Shown here piece by piece: positions 32,701 through 41,633 of a stretch of DNA of 64,000 nt. Location: the NCBI RefSeq assembly GCF_965363235.1, contig NC_134845.1, positions 12,586,101 through 12,650,100 of the forward strand, read 5' to 3'. This DNA is from Mytilus galloprovincialis. Lineage: Eukaryota; Mollusca; Bivalvia; Mytilida; Mytilidae. A program made the translations under genes and the position numbers. The notes below the pieces were generated by a model. The model was not told where the DNA came from, did not search any database, and worked only from the letters and a program-made list of their open reading frames with translations. How positions within the stretch are numbered: the first letter of the stretch is position 1; every line of letters begins with the position of its first letter.

Positions 32701-34235
32701 AAACAGAGTATGAGTTAGCGAAGGAAAGACAACACAATGGCAAATAGAAAAATATATATATAGAGAGAAAAAAACGAAAGACAACATTTGCACAAACAAT
32801 TACTTATTAATAAACTATATTGTATATATCGTACTACATCAAATCTGGTACATGATGATGATGATGATAATATGACTATATTCGTGTACTATAACTAATC
32901 AAGTAAAACCTCATTATGTTAGTCTGCTGTAATTGGATAGATACAAGTAGTACATACTTTATATGAAATAAGATTTTTATATTCTTCATTGGCCAATCGT
33001 GAATAGCCAAAAAGAGTGATTTCCTTTTAACTTTCATTTCAAACTAAAAAAGACAAGTTCTGTGGACAATGCTATTGCAAGGTTGTAAAGGTCCGTTGTA
33101 AACATAATTGAAACTCTTATTAAAGCACTGGAGTCATTCAATTTAAGAAGCTTTATAATTCATATGTTTTATTGATCATTCAGATGTAATAAGATTTATG
33201 GGTGTGTATCAGAGGACACAAACAATATGACGGTTAATCTGACAGGTAATGTATTTCTCGATATTTAACATATTTTGTGTTTTGAGATGTTTATTGCTTT
33301 TCTTAGAAAAATATATCAAAGCAATGATTTTACAAACTTTATTCTCATATAAAGCAACTTATTGAAGATGAATATCGAACTTTCCGAGTAGTAGGCCATT
33401 TAAACAACAATAAAACAAGAAACTTTATTTATATTTATATTAGATTTAATTGTGGAAACGAGACATTTCCTCAATATTGCCCCCTATCGCAACTTTGAAC
33501 AGGAAAAAACAATGGTTTTATTAATATTAGATGTTTATAACACATTTACAGGACAGGAACGAATTTTTCTAATGATAATTTATACCCTATTTAATTTTAA
33601 CATGACTAACATTTCGAGGCGAATAGTCGCTGATTTTATATAAAGTTTCACATGCTAATCGGAGAATTCGCAATAGAATTATAAAATATAAGCTTGTTCA
33701 TTTTTCAGATCACAGAATATTGTTAGGATTTTCAAGGAAAGACTTCCGAATCGCCGTCAACGAAGGATGTTCCGGACTTGTGTTGGTTATTTTCTGTGTT
33801 TTGGTAGGATATGTGAGTTATATCAAAGGTAATCAACATGCTGCCAATGTATGTGTATTTACTTTGGCTGATAACAACGTTGGCAGAATACAACTACCTT
33901 TACACCACTCTTCTCATGACGCAGAGGAAAATAGAAAAACCCATGATGAAATCAAGGAGATAACTTTCTATACAGAGGAACCTGCATTGATGATAGAAGA
34001 TAATGAAAACGAAAGAAATGAATATTGGAACAAGGACAATGAGGAGGGTGGTAGTGATAGTTACCTTACCCCTCATGAAACGACAGAAACATATGGTGAT
34101 GAATTTATCTGTTTTCGTAATGAGTATGAACAACAAACAGTTTTTAGAGATGAACCCTTTGATCCTATCTATCTCAACCTTTATCAACCACTAAATCATC
34201 AACCTGTACGTCATTATTATACTGAATTACAATAG
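26618..34235 (+). CDS. EGF-like single-pass receptor, paralogue 1 (five exons)
   Basis: Exons: 26618-26703, 31882 to about 31988, 32489-32600, 33184-33245, 33709-34235. The total is about 297 residues. Exon 1 is a signal peptide (MALNGLILTYVILFLINA) ending TCSRKR. Exon 2 carries a YYCC pair. Exon 3 is an EGF-like block (CPVGYTTNQEGTDCDPC, then YGSRCAYECFC). Exon 4 has CNKIYGC. Exon 5 has the span GCSGLVLVIFCVLVGYVSYI and an acidic cytoplasmic tail with tyrosine motifs (SYLTPHE, IYLNLYQPL, YYTEL). YLNL fits the pY-x-N class bound by Grb2-type SH2 domains. Phases agree with the paralogue at 49468. The weak point is the exon 2 donor: no GT lies where the paralogue has one, and the in-frame choice (near 31988) is poor. 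Intron 1 holds tandem Penelope-like elements. MEGF-like surface receptor is the best reading; the ligand is unknown. Confidence 0.7.
26867..27990 (+). mobile_element. Penelope-like element, 5'-truncated upstream copy of a tandem pair
   Basis: The copy begins inside the reverse transcriptase (LKELVLLCF) and includes the catalytic YIDD, the GIPMGTNCAPLLADL motif and the 300-bp 3' tail. It matches 30208-31322 almost perfectly; I counted about eight differences by eye in 1.1 kb. Tail-to-head junction with the next copy is the usual arrangement for Penelope-like elements, where a truncated leading copy acts as a pseudo-LTR. Confidence 0.9.
27993..28055 (+). ncRNA. Predicted folded leader at the Penelope-like element 5' boundary
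   Basis: Nested complements are visible: ACTGGG with CCCAGT (outer), GATGTC with GACATC (middle), GGAC with GTCC around ATTTT (inner). A further GCTGGTG could pair in part with CATCCGC, which would cross the middle helix and make a pseudoknot. It lies exactly at the copy-to-copy junction and is absent from the 3' end of the second copy, so it belongs to the 5' end of the unit. It does not contain the hammerhead core. Confidence 0.45.
28070..28504 (+). CDS. Penelope-like element, N-terminal region
   Basis: 144 codons: a basic start (RRSNRKLARTSPSGKR), a low-complexity Ser/Asp stretch, then FDDTVQHRRISKCETKGCKTC, whose three cysteines resemble the Zn-binding part before GIY-YIG in Naiad-type elements. 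YFTRSYDDLNCKSINVV leads into the endonuclease, which continues in another frame from 28471. Confidence 0.8.
   Translation: MNLRRSNRKLARTSPSGKRSDTDVTMDTVSSDMAGVPSSPDMTNISNTTHSDHRPSDNSNITHIQPCSVLLKDILVFDDTVQHRRISKCETKGCKTCTILITDAEFTSNLTKKSYFTRSYDDLNCKSINVVFADWYTSVKRKEG
28471..29562 (+). CDS. Penelope-like element, GIY-YIG endonuclease and linker
   Basis: 363 codons. VYVGETKGRLNKRMCGHRSD carries the YVG part of the GIY-YIG signature and the catalytic arginine of R-x3-GHR. KEDYWIRQLGT supplies the downstream glutamate region. The remaining 250 residues (SPSLHDVSINDLLSF..., ...KPPDCTCASSQFIYNPAGHVITGDL) form the conserved linker with a C-x-C pair before the polymerase. The enzyme nicks target DNA for primed reverse transcription (family knowledge). 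Confidence 0.85.
   Translation: MVYVGETKGRLNKRMCGHRSDINLNANDNLYQQFNQPDHSIVSMTVRIIEKIYHSSNNPNLSTTLRRQKEDYWIRQLGTATPYGCNDKIDGIGILSSPSCNSVNVMNIFNSTPLRTRSHGHRHYTSPSLHDVSINDLLSFIQKPLGIHHIRTKLYSLPLTKLHSLFNLCLESTVTNPHSNQYKLQAIISDIASHRLFKPVRIGKDEKEKRSFLNLSFANKGLDGVNLGNILHHKLVQSKIPPYFKDQSVPIISYTYAKPIATKIFNYKRVLQNLDIDDFKSKPPDCTCASSQFIYNPAGHVITGDLNIVNNTSLRNVLSKGPKYREPKSINWKYNFKILMDSVEDYARQWAKREKEDSNGLRQ
29559..31025 (+). CDS. Penelope-like element, reverse transcriptase
   Basis: 488 codons starting in an alternative frame that overlaps the end of the endonuclease part. Key blocks are VVVPADKAPNNIVVV, LYWIPKLHKCPYKQRYIAG, TFDFSTLYTSIPH (motif A Asp), QTVGIPMGTNCAPLLADLF (motif B), FRYIDDVL (motif C, YIDD at 30552-30563) and FLSSNIPAAPVCGVYISQ. 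All catalytic aspartates are present. Related to telomerase-type polymerases. Confidence 0.93.
   Translation: MRSLIQIRIKKLNGSINAHATSIFKDPNVAKHLSDLHDTYVVVPADKAPNNIVVVCKSHYINCLINELGINNSLGNSTYTLTTLTKEEILDNHRSVLCFFGISTKDEELDLPSLYWIPKLHKCPYKQRYIAGSSKCSTKPLSKLLTSILSAIKDGLQSYCEAAYSRGGVNQMWILKNSKDLLEYIQSNSLSSCNSIKTFDFSTLYTSIPHSKLKDKLKELVLLCFIKKNGQRRYKYLVLGRDKSYFVKNHSDSNKKFSETDIIKMLDFLIDNIFVTFGGRVFQQTVGIPMGTNCAPLLADLFLYYYEADFMQELLRKKDKKLAISFNSTFRYIDDVLSLNNSKFGDYVERIYPIELEIKDTTDTVKSASYLDLHLEIDNEGRLETKLYDKRDDFSFPIMNFPFLSSNIPAAPVCGVYISQLIRYSRACISYHDFLDRGLLLTRKLLNQEFQMVKLKSSLRKFYGRHHELVDRYGITVSQMISDMFLTS
31026..31322 (+). repeat. Penelope-like element 3' tail
   Basis: The tail runs CTTCCCTTTCATGAATGTGA through GGTATCTTTCGTCCCTCTTT. 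The same tail occurs in the truncated copy (27690-27990). It also occurs as degraded solo pieces at 20555-20700, 32130-32350, 34255-34440, 39440-39700 and 42330-42560, all five on the same strand, and possibly reversed near 43575. Confidence 0.85.
31569..31815 (+). mobile_element. tRNA-derived SINE (MetaSINE-like)
   Basis: The head GGCATCGGTGGCCGAGTGAT has an A-box of leucine/serine tRNA type. A decayed B-box lies about 60 bp on (GAGTTTTCATTCGGC). The body has GGTGGAAGGTCGGTGGTTAT and GGGTTTTCCGTCTGCCAC, resembling the central domain shared by mollusc MetaSINEs. It ends in AATAAATAAAT. It lies in intron 1 of paralogue 1, in the sense direction. Confidence 0.75.
31882..31988 (+). CDS. Paralogue 1, exon 2 (CC-pair segment)
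   Basis: Acceptor ATCAATTAG, then FVSGGATIYRVEYYCCANSY. It aligns with exon 2 of the 49468 gene (VMVSGQTVIRTLYFCCRHYE) in the same phase. The end is uncertain: the matching position reads GAAATT rather than a GT donor. The in-frame GT at 31989 is weak. Confidence 0.55.
32130..32350 (+). mobile_element. Penelope-like element 3' tail, diverged solo fragment
   Basis: GAACGTGACATACCTAATAA, GAGCAACACCACGACGG, CCACATGTGGAGTAGG and CTTGATATCATCCCT follow the order of the 31026-31322 tail with many changes. It lies in intron 2 of paralogue 1. The ORF part is absent. Confidence 0.75.
33709..34235 (+). CDS. Paralogue 1, last exon: membrane span and cytoplasmic tail
   Basis: Acceptor TTTTTCAG at 33701-33708. 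175 codons follow: a short juxtamembrane, one hydrophobic span (GLVLVIFCVLVGYVSYI), then about 135 mostly acidic residues with six or more tyrosines. The motif YLNLYQPL near the end corresponds to YLHPYQPL in the 49468 gene, so it is likely functional. TAG stop at 34233-34235. Confidence 0.75.
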
Positions 34236-34254
34236 AAAATAGATACCAAAGTTA

Positions 34255-34440
34255 AGCATTGGGAGGCTGAAATCGTCACTTCGTAAATTTTACGGACGCC
34301 ATCACGACGGTTGGTTGACAGTTATGGAAAATCTGTTATATAGATTATATCGGATATGTTCCTTATGTTTTAAATACAATCTCGTTCCCTTTTTACGAAT
34401 GTGACCTACCAAATTAGTCTTTTTACCTTTATTTGTGACA
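34255..34440 (+). mobile_element. Penelope-like element: RT C-terminus plus tail, solo fragment
   Basis: CGTAAATTTTACGGACGCCA, TATATCGGATATGTTCCTTA and GAATGTGACCTACCAAATTA match the last 80 bp of the polymerase and the start of the tail. It sits just 20 bp downstream of the paralogue 1 stop codon and probably forms part of its 3' UTR. Confidence 0.8.
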
Positions 34441-34730
34441 TTTTTACCTATTGTATCTGTTTGTTTTGTTCACGCATCATTATCAATATTATTAAAATAA
34501 ATGCGACTGTCGTACAAGTGAGAGGTTTAGTGCTATAAAACCAGGTTCAATCCACCATTTTCTACATTTAAAAATGCCAGTACCAAGTCAGGAATATGAC
34601 AGTTGTTTTCCATTCGTTTGGTGTGTTTTATCATTTGATTTTGCCATTTGATTATAAACTTTCCGTTTTGCATTTTCCTCGGAATTCATTATATTTGTGA
34701 TTTTACTTCATTCGTATGACCTCTGGTAGA
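34440..34730 (+). repeat. Dispersed mussel-type repeat
   Basis: Key strings are ATGCGACTGTCGTACAAGTG, AAACCAGGTTCAATCCACCA, GTCAGGAATATGACAGTTG and CATTTGATTTTGCCATTTGA. Other copies: 37960-38335 (+), 42840-43200 (-), 53400-53655 (+), and fragments at 57940 and 61210 (+). Confidence 0.8.
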
Positions 34731-34739
34731 TGATGCATG

Positions 34740-35320
34740 TATAGAAAAGAACAAAGATGTGAATCATTTGAGCAAAAGCAACTGTCCATGTGAATATTGA
34801 TTCAAGCAAAACTACCACAACAGGTTCATGTTTAGGTCAATTCAATGTTTACAAACACAAACAGGTAATTTATTTTACAATAGCAGAATAAAAATTCACC
34901 TTGCAAACGATTTCATGTAAAAATAATTACAGAAAGTAATCTTATAACCGAAGAATTAAATTTTGAAAAAAAGGGTTGAATGCCTTAAGATGACCGGTTT
35001 ATGACTATGTGTTGTTGCTATGGTTGATAGGTTCACTTATCTTATCATTCATGATTAATTTATAGAAAGACAACCATGTATTTATTCTTTGAATAACAAA
35101 TGTATCAGTTATCTATGAATATTAACTTTTGACACTAGGTGGTGGTTTGACCTGGCTCGTATGAAAAAAAGTTTTCATTGTTGACATACTTTTTTCTGAT
35201 TTATGTAACCAGTTTAAAATATTGCCTAGATTTTAAAACAGCATAAGTAATGTAATATATATTATGCGACATGTCTGATTTTACCGAGTGTGTCCTATTT
35301 ACGATCGTGACATTTTGACT
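34740..35320. other. Non-coding spacer
   Basis: No gene or clear repeat boundary recognised. Confidence 0.35.
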
Positions 35321-35324
35321 GAGT

Positions 35325-35645
35325 ATGATTAAATTGAGAATGGAAATGGGGAATGTGTCAAAGAGACAACAACCCGACCATAGAACAAACAACATTAGAA
35401 GGTCACCAACAGGTTTTCAATGCAGCGAGAAATTCCCACACCCGGAGGCGTCCTTCAGCTGGCCCCTAAACAAATATATATACTAGTTCAGTGATAATCA
35501 ACGCCATACTAAACTCCAAATTGTACATAAGAAACTAAAATTAAAAATAATACAAGACTAACAAAGGCCAGAGGCTCCTGACTTGGGAAAAAATGCGGCG
35601 GGGTTAAACATGTTGATCCCTAGGCAATGTAGAAAAATAAACGCA
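35325..35645 (+). repeat. Dispersed mussel-type repeat
   Basis: ATGTGTCAAAGAGACAACAA, CCCGGAGGCGTCCTTCAGCT, GGCCAGAGGCTCCTGACTTG and GCGGCGGGGTTAAACATG. Partial copies on the other strand are at about 36740-36830 and 63010-63130. Confidence 0.75.
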
Positions 35646-35929
35646 TAACAATACCCACATTAAAATTCAGTTCAAGAGAAGTCCTAGTCTGATGTCAGAA
35701 GATGTAACCAAAGGAAATAAACAAAATTACAATAAGACATAAATAACAACAGACTACTAGCAGTCAACTGACATGCCAGCTCCAGACTTCAGTTAATCTG
35801 ATTGAAAGATTATGTCTTCATCATATGGATATCAGGCACAATCCTTCCAGTTAGGGGTTTAGTATCATACCATCATATCATATATGAGAAGAACATAACC
35901 CGTGTCATGCCAACAGCTGTTTCAAAAAA

Positions 35930-36720
35930 AATTTGTTTAGTTCCGATGCAAAGACACTATAAGTGAATCAATATTTAAGCCAAAATATGCAATCGTTAAT
36001 GACCTGACAACAGTATCGTAACCATATCCCTTCTCAATAAGTCTATTTAAAGGGTTTGTTAGCTTCTGAGGTGAATACTGACATTTTTGTGCTTTATAAA
36101 GAATATTTCAATAAAAAATTGGATGTGAAATCCTGAACGTATAAGAAGTCTGCATGTTAAGCTATATTTACGAATGATGTCCTTATACCGATGATAACAT
36201 TTAGTAAATGTTTTGACTAGTTTGTGATATCGAAAACCCTGGTGCAATAATTTTTCAGTAATACATAAATTTGTCTCGTTAAAATCTAAAACATTGTTAC
36301 ATACACGAGCGAATCGTACACGTTGAGATATATAAACACCGTAAGATGGCGACAAGGGAACGTCACCTTCGAATTCTCAAAAATGGATAATTAACGATAG
36401 GAAATGAAAAATCATCTCTTTTATTATAAATTTTAGTATTAAGCTTTCCGTTAATGATATAGATATCAAGATCGAGGAAAGGGCAGTGGTCATTGTTAGT
36501 ATTACCTTTATTTAAAGTAAGTTCTACATGATAAATTTCTTCAGTGTTCATACTGAAGTCGTCATTATTGAGAGCCAAAATATCATCCAAACATCTAAAA
36601 GTATTATTAAATTTGTGTATAAGATGCTGTTTCGCTGGGTCTTTGCTGAATTCAAATGAAGTTATGCACCCATAGCAGGAATCGTTTAATCTACCGATGA
36701 AACAGATATCGCTCTTATTG
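35930..36720 (-). mobile_element. Penelope-like element of a second lineage, RT fragment
   Basis: On the - strand: FNNTFRCLDDILALNN (motif C as LDD rather than YIDD), CPFLDLDIYIINGKLNTKIY, NKRDDFSFPIVNYPFL, then SPSYGVYISQRVRFARVC. The C-terminus runs to about 35930. The family differs from the 28-31 kb element in sequence. The N-terminal half is missing and the copy is broken in a few places. Its flanks carry inverted partial copies of the repeat at 35325. Confidence 0.8.
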
Positions 36721-37509
36721 GAGTTCCTACTATTCCCTCAATTTATTTTTTCTCTTTAAAGCAGACAGGCTTCTTCTGGTTTTTACTCTTTGGTCGGGTT
36801 ATTGTCTTCTTGACACATTCACCGTTTTCATTCACTTTTTCATTAGCTAATTTTGCACAACATGTTGTCATTGCTTTTAGAAAGACGCCAAGCCTATTTT
36901 ACTATCTTTTTAACAACTTCCAAAAATCTCTTCCTTTCAGAATTGGAATGTACATAGCATCACTGAAGAGACATGTATTGTCGAAATGCGCATCTGGTGC
37001 AAGAAAATTGATACCGTTAATTTTATTGTTATTGATTCTCATATCAGCGAGGGTAAAGTAGACTTATGTTAACACCGTTTAGTGTACTTAACTCAAAATA
37101 GCGTCAGTACATATCATATGTCATATTCATTGGCAATATGTACAATGTCTCTGATTTATGTACTCAAAATTCAAAGCCGCTACGTGAATAGAGTCTTTGT
37201 GAAATGCACCATAATAGCATCCCCTAAACTCTTCTCTACCCAAGAGACAAACTAATATTTACTTAAAAGTAAAAATATTTTTTTCTCCAATAATGCAGAT
37301 AAACAACAAATTGGTCATAGAAATATTTTATGAAAAAAATAATGTTCTCTTGTCAGTAATAAACTGATCTTGATAATAAAAAAAAAATTATAATATGATA
37401 TGACTTGGCACAAGTTATCAACAGGTTTTAGAACTGCATTCTAGCCTCACTGTGTCTTTTGACGGGGCTCTGTAATTATACATCCCGTCATTGTGCCATT
37501 GATCTTTGA

Positions 37510-38335
37510 GAATTTTTGTATTCTTGTCTTTCATATTTGCTAATATGCTTATAAATATGCCATTTCGGGGCCTTTTATAGCTGACTATGCGATATGGGCT
37601 CTGCTCATTATTGAAGGCCGTACAGTTACCCTTAATTGTTAATTTCTAAGTCATTTTGGTCTTGGTTGGAGATGTCTCATTGGCAATCATACCACATCTT
37701 CTTTTTTATAATTAGTCTTTATGCCTGTTGGTGTTTCTTGTCTTTCATCTGTGCTTATATGCTTTGTCTATATTTCTTTTGTGTTCATTTTTTTTTACAT
37801 AAGACGTGGCTCTGTACTAATACATATCTATATTGTGTTATTTTTCTATTCTATGATAATTTTTGCATTGTTATTTTCATTTTTGCTCATACGTCTATAT
37901 TCCGTTTTGTGTTTCTTTGATACATATGGATCTGTACTTATACATCCCGCCATTGTGTTATGGTGCCAATGTTCGTTTACATATTTGTTTGTTTTGAGAG
38001 TGATTTTAGAAGATAATAACACAATGTTGACTGCTGTTCCACTATTGTTGCCATTTTTACCAGTTGTTTCTGTTTGTATTGTTCACACATCGTTGTCAAT
38101 ATAATGTAATCTTATGGAATTGTCATACAATGGAGAGGTTCAGCTAGCTATAAAGCCAGGTTAAATCCACCATTTCTGTATATACAAAAATGTCTTTACA
38201 AAGTCAGAAATATGACAGTTGTTGTCCTTTAGTTTAAGAGCTTTTGATTTTGCCATTTAATTATGGACTTTCTTTCGTTTTGAACTTTCCTTGGAGTTTA
38301 GTATTTTTTGTGATTTTACCTTTTTGTTAACATAT
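37510..38335. repeat. Two dispersed repeats back to back
   Basis: 37510-37705 (-) is a copy of the 7615-8190 family (TTTCGGGGCCTTTTATAGCT, GATGTCTCATTGGCAATCAT). About 37960-38335 (+) is a copy of the 34440-34730 family (GGTTAAATCCACCATTTCTG, TTTGATTTTGCCATTTAATT). The long frames between are hydrophobic by base composition and are not genes. Confidence 0.75.
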
Positions 38336-38549
38336 GAGTAGTTTCTTAAACATCTGTAAGAGAAATAAGAGAAAAAGTTATATGCAAAGAAAAATCTATA
38401 CCGAATTCTTGCTCAGAGAAAACATTTCCGGTCTCTAAGAATTAACTATCCTCTAAAAAATCTGGACATAATAATAAATTTTGTGTATTGACATGTTTAA
38501 ACTACACACATATTTGTTAGTACTAAACAATTAGGTACTGTTTCATTTT

Positions 38550-38870
38550 TATGCCCCACCTACGATAGTAGAGGGGCATTATGTTTTCTGGTCTGTGCGT
38601 CCGTTCGTCCGTCCGTCTGTTCGTTCGTTCGTTCGTCCGTTCGTTCGTTCGTCCGTCTGTCCCGCTTCAGGTTAAAGTTTTTGGTCAAGGTAGTTTTTGA
38701 TGAAGTTGAAGTCCAATCGACTTCAAACTTAGTATACATGTTCCCTATGATATGATCTTTTTAATTTTAATGCCAAATTAGAGGGTTTACCCCAATTGCA
38801 CGGTCCACTGAACATAGAAAATGATAGTGCGAGTGGGGCATTCGTGTACTGGGGACACATTCTTGTTTTA
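38550..38870 (+). repeat. Dispersed mussel-type repeat with GTTCGTTCGT track
   Basis: The most complete copy of the family: ATGCCCCACCTACGATAGTA at the head, a variable GTCCGTCCGTTCGT microsatellite, CAGGTTAAAGTTTTTGGTCA, and the end CATTCGTGTACTGGGGACAC. Confidence 0.85.
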
Positions 38871-38879
38871 AATCTTTTT

Positions 38880-40320
38880 TTAATCTTGTCTTGACCATTT
38901 CCAGACACACTTTCAATATATTATCAATATGCATACGAGTATATAATTGAGTGAACTCCTCACTAAACTCTACATGAATCCAAAATAAGTTAATATCAAA
39001 ATTTGCTGTAGAAAGCATGCAACTTGTTCTAGATACAAAAAAGTAGACCTATTAACATTAGATGGATCGATGTCAACAACAATCTTGTAGACCTGGATTA
39101 AATTCCCTGTTTTGATTCTAATTAAATTGTGTTACGTCAACCACTTAAGTTTTTATTTCTAATGATGTTCTATGCTTCTTTAATATCAATGTGCAATAAA
39201 CAAAACAAAAAACCACAATCTGTATTATTATACGCCATATCGCTTGTTTACTCACGGAAAATATTGCGGATTTAATGATTTTGGACATTCATTTTTCATT
39301 AAGGTCATAGTTGTATATTGTATAATGCATACAACTTGTAGACGTCAACCAAAATCTTGTATGTGAATCTAGTAACAATTATAACTCGAGTTCAAGGTGG
39401 TGAGATTGGAATTATTCACTGGTTGACTGGTGTCCATACTAAATATTTGGTTCACATATGACGACGATAATGTTAGAATTATAACGGCAATCCAGTCCTC
39501 TTTTCCATGAATGTTACATACCGAATAAAACTTTTTCGGGTTTTAATTACAATAGATTATTTCCGGGTTTTGGAGGGTATCGTGTTGTTATGTTGATTCA
39601 GGTGTGCTGTTGTGTATCTTTTTTGTGGCCATAGACTTGTGAGTTTGTTTTCGACTCATGAGTTTGAATATCCCTTTTGTATATCTTTCATCTCCCTTTT
39701 AAAGATTTTAAACTCTTGCTAAATGTTGTGAGTTTTTTTTCTCTCACCTAGCATCTATATCAGTTTGCCGATGTAAAAAAGTGCTAAACAGCATAAAATT
39801 GTACATTGTAGTACAACACATTACAAGTTATTTAGACTTGTTTTTATATTTTCTGCTTGTTTTTAAAAATGTTTTCTCTTTTATTCCAACTATGGAATTC
39901 TCCAGATTTTGGGTATTTTATATTAAAAAAAACCATAATGAAAATAGTAAAAGCTATATTTATTTCTTTATTAAGCTCCTTGCTACCGAATGACAAATAA
40001 ACTTTCATGTTTTCAAATGCATATTTAACTATTTTAACAACAATTATGTTCACAGGAGCAGTATCTACATATATCCATTTATTTATAAATCAATAATCCA
40101 TATGTGAATTTATAGAACCTAAGCTTTTCAAATAGTTTATTAAATCATCAAAAGTTTGGACCTTTGACAAGAGATATGTATCAATAGATATAGAAACTCC
40201 AACGATTTTCGTCCATTCGTATCAGATACGTTAATTGTTGCACAGTTGTCTAAAAGCAACCTGAGAATATGTTGAGGTCTTGTTATTAACCAATTCTTGG
40301 ACACACATTTTTAGTAAATA
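38880..40320. other. Non-coding, with a decayed Penelope-like tail at 39440-39700
   Basis: TTCCATGAATGTTACATACC, GGGTATCGTGTTGTT and TTGTATATCTTTCATC keep the order of the Penelope-like 3' tail with heavy divergence. I see no gene in the rest. Confidence 0.5.
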
Positions 40321-40324
40321 AATT

Positions 40325-40424
40325 ACATAGAAAAGACGCATATTCTATGTATCCCGCTCCTGTACAATAAATTCCATAGAAAAGACGCAAACTCTATGTA
40401 ACCCGCTCCTGTACACTATAAAGA
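40325..40424. repeat. 50-bp tandem duplication
   Basis: Two units share CATAGAAAAGACGCA, CTCTATGTAxCCCGCTCCTG and TACA. It lies downstream of the - strand receptor gene, possibly within its 3' UTR. Confidence 0.75.
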
Positions 40425-40533
40425 ATAGTCTCGTGATTGCCACATATCGATAGAGATAACTTTAGATTAGTTTTCAAAACTGACACACATTTATCTCTGA
40501 AAGTTTGGCCCCTGAAATAATTTTTTTTAGTTT

Positions 40534-41633
40534 TCACTCCCGTAGACCATTCCGCAATCTGTTGGAGAGCATATCTTTATATTCTTCGGGGACCAAAATA
40601 TCAAACTTAGAACCATTCTCACCAGACGATGAACGTCGAAGCCTCTCTTGTATAAACGAACTTTCGCCATATAGAATAATACTACGTATCATATGTTGAC
40701 TTATACAATGTGAAATCATTAAAAAAATGTTTTTATGAAGAGATTCAAACCAAGTTGTTTTCTCTAAGACGTACAAATCTTGTATTGCAATGAAAGTTGA
40801 TAACAATAATGCGTTTGAAGAATTTCCGTTAAAACCTAATTCCTCCAATAACTCAGGCAGCATTCTTTTATATATGTCGCTGTTTGAGTGGAATAGGTTT
40901 TTATTAACTTTATTTCCACAAATAATAAGAACAGCAAACGCTAGGAAAACAGTATCACCTAATGACCGAAACCACTCTACTTCTTCTGCAATATAACTGA
41001 TAGGGAATGTAAAATATTCAATCATGTCTTCATTGTTGATCTCAGAAAATCTGGCACAAAGGGACGGAAAAAAATTGTATAACATGATAACGTCATCATT
41101 TAGACATTTCATATTTTCTGTGTTAATATAACATTCTCCTATTTCTCGTCTCTCTTGAATTGTTAGGCTCAAGCTTGCAGACAAAAAATCGACGTGGCAA
41201 AATAGTTTTAATGTCTCAATTTTATTTGCTGACCGGTATATGTAAGATCTACAGGTCATAACTAATTTGAGATTTGTGTTCCCTTTTAGGATATTTATCA
41301 AAGAGGAATCCTTTTGATACAACGACTTTGTACTTGACCTATCAACAGAATACCTTCCAAATGCATCATCAAATAAAAATATCATCTTGGATTCTGCTGA
41401 CGAATATTTCAAAATGTCATCTGTATCAAAAATTATCCAAATTTTGAAACCGTCGTTTTTCTCAAGGTTTAGAGCTGCATGGAATGTTGAAGAAGATTTT
41501 CCACAGCCATCGGGTCCAGTAACAATTACAATCTGGCTTTGCTTAATACTTTTTAATATTGCCGTAAATGCATTTGTTTTAATAATGGCATTAAACTTTG
41601 TTTTCCACTCTTCTTTGACTTTGGTATTCAAAT
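40534..41633 (-). CDS. Receptor last exon: P-loop NTPase (nSTAND3-like)
   Basis: Acceptor TGTGTTTTAG just before 41633. The frame opens D-L-N-T-K-V-K-E-E-W, then a helical lead, IVIVTGPDGCGKSS (Walker A), KIWIIFDTDD, KMIFLFDDAFGRYSVD (Walker B with paired Asp), and LKLVMTCRSYIY (sensor-like Arg). About 220 further helical residues with winged-helix-like character follow. The frame closes at LRNGLRE. A potential donor lies inside that end (AATG/GTCTAC), so an extra exon is conceivable. Confidence 0.85.

Noticed and set aside
33452-33643. Small frame in paralogue 1 intron 4
   Set aside because: No family match, and flanking exons join in phase without it.
37636-38104. Overlapping hydrophobic frames as membrane proteins
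   Set aside because: They lie inside dispersed repeats, are T-rich, and lack any family resemblance.
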